Part shown: positions 52,668-57,373 of the stretch, in pieces | How the letters are laid out: each line of letters opens with the position of its first letter | Numbering within the stretch: position 1 is the stretch's first letter | Assembly: GCA_947629565.1 (NCBI GenBank) | Contig: CANREG010000011.1 | Coordinates: 1 to 57,373 of the forward strand | DNA from: an uncultured Lachnospiraceae bacterium | GTDB lineage: Bacteria; Bacillota; Clostridia; Lachnospirales; Lachnospiraceae | Direction of reading: 5' to 3' | DNA: 57,373 nucleotides | Translations under genes and position numbers: made by a program | Notes under the pieces: model-generated | Database searches by the model: none | What the model saw: only the letters and a program-made list of their open reading frames with translations | What the model was told of the DNA's origin: nothing

Positions 52668-53489
52668 ATGCAGAAATCCATTGCTATTGTAAACGATATA
52701 TCCGGCTTTGGCCGCTGCTCCGTCACCGTGGCCCTGCCCATTCTCTCTGTGATGAAGATTCAGTGCGGCATTATCCCTACGGCTGTGCTTTCCAACCACA
52801 CAGAATATCCCGACTACTGGATGTTAGATTTCACTCCCTACATGCAGGATTATCTCGCCAAATGGGAACAGCTCCACCTGTCCTTTGACGGCGTCTATAC
52901 AGGCTTTCTGGGTTCTAAAGAACAGTTAGACAACATTACGGATATTTTCAAAAAATTTTCCTTCCGGCAGAGAATCGTAGATCCGGTCATGGGGGACCAT
53001 GGAATCATTTATGATTCCTACACTCCGGAGATGTGCCATGCCATGAAAGAGCTGGTAATACATTCTACGCTGACGACGCCCAATATAACCGAGCTCTGCA
53101 TTTTGACAGACACCCCTTACCGAAAGGATTTATCGGAGCAGGATATATATCATATGTGCCGCAGCCTCTCAGCGTCCGGCGTGCCAAGGATTGTGGTGAC
53201 CGGATTGGAAAAAGATAACCAGATTGGAAACGCCATTTTTGAAAATGACAGCTTTCAGGTAATTTATGGAGAAAAAATACTTCCCCTGCGGCCGGGAACC
53301 GGCGATGTATTCGCTTCCGTATTGGCAGGGTGTAGTTTACATAATATTCCTTTGTGGGACGCAGTAAAGGCAGCCGCAGATTTTATCCGCACCTGCCTGC
53401 TGACCTCCGCCAAACTGGAGGTTCCGATTAATGACGGGGTATGTTTTGAGGAGCATTTAGGACAGCTTCTCTCCTTAGTATCCAAATAG
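52668..53489 (+). CDS. Pyridoxal/pyridoxamine kinase
   Basis: 273 residues of the ribokinase-like superfamily, PdxY/PdxK type. VNDISGFGRCSVTVALPIL at the start, VDPVMGDHG at 104-112 and the PGTGDVFASVLAG motif with catalytic Asp213 are clear. It phosphorylates pyridoxal, pyridoxine or pyridoxamine to make PLP precursors. TAGGAG lies before the ATG. The gene follows the second palindromic element and is divergent from the ECF S component, forming a salvage module: uptake plus trapping by phosphorylation. Confidence 0.9.
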   Translation: MQKSIAIVNDISGFGRCSVTVALPILSVMKIQCGIIPTAVLSNHTEYPDYWMLDFTPYMQDYLAKWEQLHLSFDGVYTGFLGSKEQLDNITDIFKKFSFRQRIVDPVMGDHGIIYDSYTPEMCHAMKELVIHSTLTTPNITELCILTDTPYRKDLSEQDIYHMCRSLSASGVPRIVVTGLEKDNQIGNAIFENDSFQVIYGEKILPLRPGTGDVFASVLAGCSLHNIPLWDAVKAAADFIRTCLLTSAKLEVPINDGVCFEEHLGQLLSLVSK

Positions 53490-53586
53490 GGGCTGCTGCA
53501 AACCGATTGTTACTATCAAAATTTGCAACTCTCCTCCCCAAAAGTGCATTTCATTTTCGTTTTTATTGGTATTTTGGCCTTTTTTT

Positions 53587-53630
53587 AAAATGAGTTCAAC
53601 TTTTCATATCCCAAAAGTTGAACTCATTTT
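53587..53630. terminator. Bidirectional terminator between pyridoxal kinase and TOPRIM gene
   Basis: A perfect 18-bp stem (arms 53587-53604 and 53613-53630, core ATGAGTTCAACTTTT) with an eight-base loop. T-rich runs follow on both strands. It overlaps the last base of the TOPRIM-like gene stop. Confidence 0.9.
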
Positions 53631-54280
53631 TAATTAAGCAGATGATCTTTTAGCTCCGCTAATTTGATAGGCGCCCTTTGCGTTATTTTGGAAAAATTTA
53701 ACTCAGCTATCATGTCTTTTGCTCTTTCTCCTGCATGATAAGCCCGCCCCACACTTCTATATAACGCTTTCATTTTTGCTTTACCTTTTCTGCCGGTCAG
53801 CTTTACAGGCATGGAAATGTCAAGAAAAGACAAAACACTCTCAATATCATAAAGCATAATATCTTCTATATCTGCGCTGGCAGCCAAATCTACTATTGTA
53901 GTTGTTTTTGATTTTTCCAACTCCTGCCTTAATATTTTCCAATCTCCTTCATTAAACTTACTTATATTCAGATTAGGAGAATCTGTATCATAACACAGGT
54001 AGACTCTCCAGGGAATCTTATATTTTTTACTACACATATTAAGGAACCACTTACCGGAATGAACAATCTGCGTTATTGTCCCAACCACATAAAATTTGAT
54101 AAGAATGTTTTTTTCACCGGACTGCCAACAAAAAATTATTTCTCCATTATCTGTTGATTTATCTCTGGTCAATGAAGCCTTCTCATCCAAAGTACTTAGA
54201 TATTCCAAATACGCTTTATAAAATTCTTTCTCCGTCGCTCCTTCAAGAATGAAAGCAATACCTTCTGTATAATTATCCAC
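53630..54280 (-). CDS. TOPRIM-like nuclease partner (DUF4276/RloB-like)
   Basis: 216 residues. ILEGATEKEFYKAYLEYL near 11-28 gives the TOPRIM glutamate and YLCYDTDSPN near 94-103 gives a DxD motif, so a metal-dependent nuclease is likely. The family label is uncertain: it resembles DUF4276, RloB or DUF4435-type partners of defence ATPases. The GTG start overlaps the ATPase stop by one base. With the ATPase it forms a two-gene unit of the kind seen in OLD/PARIS/AbiL-like anti-phage systems. AT-rich compared with neighbours. Confidence 0.7.
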   Translation of the reverse strand: MDNYTEGIAFILEGATEKEFYKAYLEYLSTLDEKASLTRDKSTDNGEIIFCWQSGEKNILIKFYVVGTITQIVHSGKWFLNMCSKKYKIPWRVYLCYDTDSPNLNISKFNEGDWKILRQELEKSKTTTIVDLAASADIEDIMLYDIESVLSFLDISMPVKLTGRKGKAKMKALYRSVGRAYHAGERAKDMIAELNFSKITQRAPIKLAELKDHLLN

Positions 54281-55614
54281 TAACTACCAAACACCTCCAA
54301 AAACCCTTCCAGCATCTCATAAGAATCAGAATCACCTGATAATAATTCAAATAAATATTCCCCGACTGATAGCCCCATATCTCTTGCATTTGATATAATA
54401 ACCTTCATTTTATTTTTTGGGATTCTTCTAAATTCTGCTACTCCTCGATTGTTCGGCACGCCAATATATATTTTGTCCGGTTTTAGGTATTGTACCAAAT
54501 AGGGAGAATGACTTGAAATTATTAATGGGGCATTTCCTAACGCCTCAGTTATTATTTCTAATAACTGGCGCATCATTTTTGGGTGTATGCTGGTCTCAAT
54601 TTCTTCAATTCCAACAATTCCCGCTTCCATATAGTTAGCGATATACGCATTAGCCAACAACCATATAACCCGCTTCGTTCCTGTCGACATGTTAGCCATA
54701 CTTAACGGCTGATTCATATAATCACATTTAACAAACAAACGATATATGTGTTCACGAAGTCTAAAGGGAATTTCTTTTTCAATCTCCTCTTCAGATAACT
54801 GCTTATCAGCAACCGTTACCATCATTTTCCGGTTCACATTCTGATCAGTTAATGTGTATTCATTCAAATTGATTGATGTAAACTCCGGAAACATTATAGA
54901 TAATGATTCTTCAAACAATTCATATAGTTCCGGCGCTCTGTTTTTTAGGCGCTGCAACGCCTTAGGCACATCTGCATCATCAAATTTCAGCAAATCTTCC
55001 TCATCTTCAATGTACTCTAATGGCGATGGCTGATACCGGTCTTTTAAATCCAGAGAAGAACATACCCGAAATGCAATTTTTTGAATTGCATTTATAACAT
55101 TTACAATCTCTATATCTTCTATTAATCCTAATACATCGATTGCCAACTGTAACCCGTCCAGATCAATCTTTCGGTATGCCGTTGTAGACTTGCTCTTTCT
55201 ATATTTTCCTTCCTTTCTTTTTAAATATGAAGTGTACCTTACACTGGTATTCTCTCTGGTTTCAATCCATTCATCGGTAATACAATCGCCTTTTTCATCA
55301 TCACGGTGCCATTTGAAGGAAAAACCGTATCTTACGTATTTGTATTCTCCAAGCTCTTCATCTTCAAATTCAACCTCAAATCTATACTCAGAATTTTCCA
55401 ACGCCAGGCACAAAGGAATTCCTCTTACCCATCCCATCATGCTTTTTCTTCCTTTTCTCGATTCATGAATAAAATCAAATCCAAAATCGATTGCCTCTAA
55501 AAGGTTGGATTTACCATAGTTGTTTGGAGAAATAATCGCACAAATGTTATCCAATTCCAGTTTGGTAGTATTTAGATTCTTAAATCCGCCTACTGTAATA
55601 CTATTAATCTTCAT
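54280..55614 (-). CDS. AAA/OLD-like ATPase of a defence-type gene pair
   Basis: 444 residues. An SMC/OLD-like split ATPase: INSITVGGFKNL at the start, a Walker A loop SPNNYGKSNLLEAI in which the first glycine is replaced by serine, a central insert (about 80-300), then MSTGTKRVIWLL as signature, IVGIEEIETSIHPKM as Walker B and a LIISSHSPYL switch. It should bind ATP and sense or load the TOPRIM partner. The ATG at 55614 is preferred to a GTG three codons earlier. Low GC supports acquisition by transfer. Confidence 0.85.
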   Translation of the reverse strand: MKINSITVGGFKNLNTTKLELDNICAIISPNNYGKSNLLEAIDFGFDFIHESRKGRKSMMGWVRGIPLCLALENSEYRFEVEFEDEELGEYKYVRYGFSFKWHRDDEKGDCITDEWIETRENTSVRYTSYLKRKEGKYRKSKSTTAYRKIDLDGLQLAIDVLGLIEDIEIVNVINAIQKIAFRVCSSLDLKDRYQPSPLEYIEDEEDLLKFDDADVPKALQRLKNRAPELYELFEESLSIMFPEFTSINLNEYTLTDQNVNRKMMVTVADKQLSEEEIEKEIPFRLREHIYRLFVKCDYMNQPLSMANMSTGTKRVIWLLANAYIANYMEAGIVGIEEIETSIHPKMMRQLLEIITEALGNAPLIISSHSPYLVQYLKPDKIYIGVPNNRGVAEFRRIPKNKMKVIISNARDMGLSVGEYLFELLSGDSDSYEMLEGFLEVFGS

Positions 55615-55999
55615 ATAAACCACACTCCATTTATATCATATTTATATTATAATATAATTTATACAGAAGTCAATTTTTATATTCAACTCATTTCCAAAAT
55701 TTATGACATTTTATCTTTTTTATTATTTAAATTATACTTTTATGTTAATTTTGTTTTTATTATTGCTTTTTACAGGCGCAAAAAATTTTCTTCTCCCTGC
55801 TGATTTTCTCTCTGCTCTTTTCGTTTACATCAATCATAAATCCTCTATACATTCATAAAATCTCTTTTCAGCAATCGAAAAGCGGCATCTCCGCTTTATG
55901 GAAATTGCCGCCTAAAAGACTGTCCGCTTTCATTTCCTCTTACCATTTGTATCACAATCACACCCATTCTCCGACACCTGCCGCAAACCGGCGAGGCCG
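55615..55999. other. AT-rich intergenic stretch without a recognised gene
   Basis: Only short readings occur (about 25 codons on the minus strand near 55755-55835, with AGAGGA before an ATG), none with recognisable sequence. A 7-bp hairpin AAAGCGG/CCGCTTT lies at 55879-55897. The stretch probably separates the defence-type pair from the neighbouring core gene. Confidence 0.5.
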
Positions 56000-57175
56000 C
56001 TAACTGCTCTTGCCGCCCTCTCGTTTTAATAATATCTTCTTCCGCATCTCGCGGTAATAATCCGCATATTCCTCCGAAATCAGCCGCCCCTTTATCAGAT
56101 TATCGAGCGTAACGCTAAACTCCATCTGCAAAAGGTCGGAATAACACAAATCCTTAAGCACTTCCTCTACCGCCGCCTTATATTCCATAATTCCATAGAC
56201 CTGATCTGTATACAGAATATGGGCCGCATAAATGCGCTTGAAAAATCCGTTCAGCACATCTGATTTGGTAATCTTATCCTCCGGCATAAAGTTAAGGCAG
56301 AGCAAATCCATCACGTCATCTACTGATTTGTTGGTAATACAGATATCCGGATAAATGGTATAAAGATTCTTAACCCGGGTTCTTCCCTTTGCTCCCTTTA
56401 CCGTCTTATAATCCGGCAGAAATTCCTTGAACACGCCCGTCACAAAGCCCTCCTTCCGGAATGCCAGATATTCCTCGGACGGATTCGCCTCCACATTGGG
56501 CTTATAACCCATATTCCGAATTAAATCTCTGGAAATGGAAATCCGGCGGGGTTCTTTTTCCAACAGCAGCAGGTACACTTTATTGTGAATCCGCCAGATA
56601 AAAGCGGGACATTCCTTAATCCGATAGGATTCGGACGAGTCAATGATAATGGGACGGTGATCCTTGCGGAGACGATATTTCTTCTTCACTTTTGCCAGCG
56701 CCGCCTTGGTGTAGTGGTGGAACTGGGCCGGTTCGATGAAATCCTCCTCTTCATAGCCATGCTTTTTCCTGTGTTCCTTCTCCTCTTTCTCCTCCGGAAC
56801 TTCCGCCTGTTTTTCCATAAGGTCTTTGGGCTGCGGTATTTCAGCCGGTTCCTTCGCCGCCTCCGGCTTCTTCCTGCCGGATTTATTCTGCCCGGACATG
56901 GACACGGTCCGTTTCACTGTCACCGCCTGTACCGTATTCTTGTCCCCCTCCTTATTCGTCTCAGCCATAAAATCGTCGTCTACCAGCGTAAAGGTCTGGG
57001 AACCGATTACCCCGAACATTATAGATAAAAGGCCAAAAATGAACAGATAAAAATTACTGATTACAGCAGACACCGCAATTAACACAACACCTAACACGCT
57101 GAAAAAGATAACACTTCCTATGCACTTCCTTGTCTCTGCATCCCCATAGCGCAATGCGTTCCATATCCGTCTCAT
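56000..57175 (-). CDS. Membrane protein with soluble C-terminal domain, unknown function
   Basis: 391 residues from the ATG with GGGGTGA just upstream (a start six codons earlier is possible). Two membrane segments at about 18-36 and 42-60 are followed by a charged, Lys/Glu/Pro-rich linker (about 75-145) and a folded domain (about 150-390) with PAFIWRIHNKVYLLLLEKEPR and RTRVKNLYTIYPDICIT. I do not recognise the family. The interval upstream (57176-57373) holds no gene in view; a small TGTCA/TGACA palindrome occurs near 57311. Confidence 0.75.
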   Translation of the reverse strand: MRRIWNALRYGDAETRKCIGSVIFFSVLGVVLIAVSAVISNFYLFIFGLLSIMFGVIGSQTFTLVDDDFMAETNKEGDKNTVQAVTVKRTVSMSGQNKSGRKKPEAAKEPAEIPQPKDLMEKQAEVPEEKEEKEHRKKHGYEEEDFIEPAQFHHYTKAALAKVKKKYRLRKDHRPIIIDSSESYRIKECPAFIWRIHNKVYLLLLEKEPRRISISRDLIRNMGYKPNVEANPSEEYLAFRKEGFVTGVFKEFLPDYKTVKGAKGRTRVKNLYTIYPDICITNKSVDDVMDLLCLNFMPEDKITKSDVLNGFFKRIYAAHILYTDQVYGIMEYKAAVEEVLKDLCYSDLLQMEFSVTLDNLIKGRLISEEYADYYREMRKKILLKREGGKSS

Positions 57176-57373
57176 CTCATCACCCCATTTCATCTTATGC
57201 CTGATAACAATATTATAATATATCCTGAGCTATTTTTCACTATAAAATATTTGCTTTTTTACACCATTTCAGTTAAACTATCATTATTCTTATACCGGTA
57301 GTGTCAAGTGACATATGAAAAACTGAGCTGAAAAAAACAGGCTCCGGTGAACCTTGAAAAATGCAGATATTAA

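Noticed and set aside
57311-57323. Small TGTCA/TGACA palindrome near the right edge, possible insertion-sequence end
   Set aside because: Too short, with no transposase reading in view.

Overview
The window reads as chromosomal DNA of a Gram-positive anaerobe of the class Clostridia, most likely a Lachnospiraceae relative. Supporting signs are AddAB rather than RecBCD, a type III glutamine synthetase, an AgrC/LytTR pair, a class B sortase remnant, an ECF vitamin transporter subunit, strong AGGAGG-type ribosome binding sites and frequent GTG/TTG starts. No rRNA, tRNA, CRISPR array or intact insertion sequence was recognised. Most genes lie on the minus strand.

Layout. 0-6.2 kb: the start of a TfoX-like gene (cut by the window edge), a DUF389 membrane protein, a MATE exporter, a pair of small membrane proteins, an M20 amidohydrolase and a DUF4230 protein. 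6.2-10.9 kb: an operon of ECF sigma factor, a 24-codon mini-ORF, a membrane protein and an ABC exporter with two paralogous permeases around one ATPase. 10.9-20.1 kb: an AT-rich accessory island with a DUF4143 ATPase, a truncated sortase B, a secreted protein, a small membrane protein, a giant Clp-FtsH fusion, an RNase HI-like protein and a serine resolvase. 20.2-31.4 kb: flavin reductase, MFS exporter, BceRS-like two-component system, and the AddA/AddB recombination nuclease. 31.5-37.9 kb: FMN-binding-like protein, beta-helix acyltransferase-like protein, a LytTR/AgrC/lipoprotein operon and topoisomerase III. 38-44.4 kb: a ParB-like/PnrA-like fusion with a phosphoesterase, a PEP-synthase-like protein and an AlkD-like protein. 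44.4-57.4 kb: a Schlafen/AlbA ATPase with 42-bp repeats, an Ig-like surface protein with a divergent XRE regulator, glutamine synthetase III, an aminotransferase, a probable vitamin B6 module (ECF S component and pyridoxal kinase), an AAA/TOPRIM pair of defence type and a conserved membrane protein.

The strongest candidate for an undescribed system is the minus-strand cluster at 19134-13967. An RNase HI-like protein with all four catalytic acidic residues but no hybrid-binding domain is followed by a 1203-residue protein. That protein starts with the missing RNase H1-type (viroplasmin) RNA:DNA hybrid-binding domain, then carries a Clp-type AAA+ module, a receiver-like middle region, an FtsH-type AAA+ module and an M41 zinc protease. 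A small membrane protein follows. This suggests a system that recognises RNA:DNA hybrids and couples them to unfolding and proteolysis.

Two further non-coding signals stand out. One is a pair of ~190-bp palindromic elements (38.1 and 52.4 kb) whose base differences compensate each other in the stems; both sit before plus-strand genes in divergent intergenic regions. The other is a five-fold 26-bp tandem repeat of the ribosome binding site plus start codon in front of the ECF S component gene.
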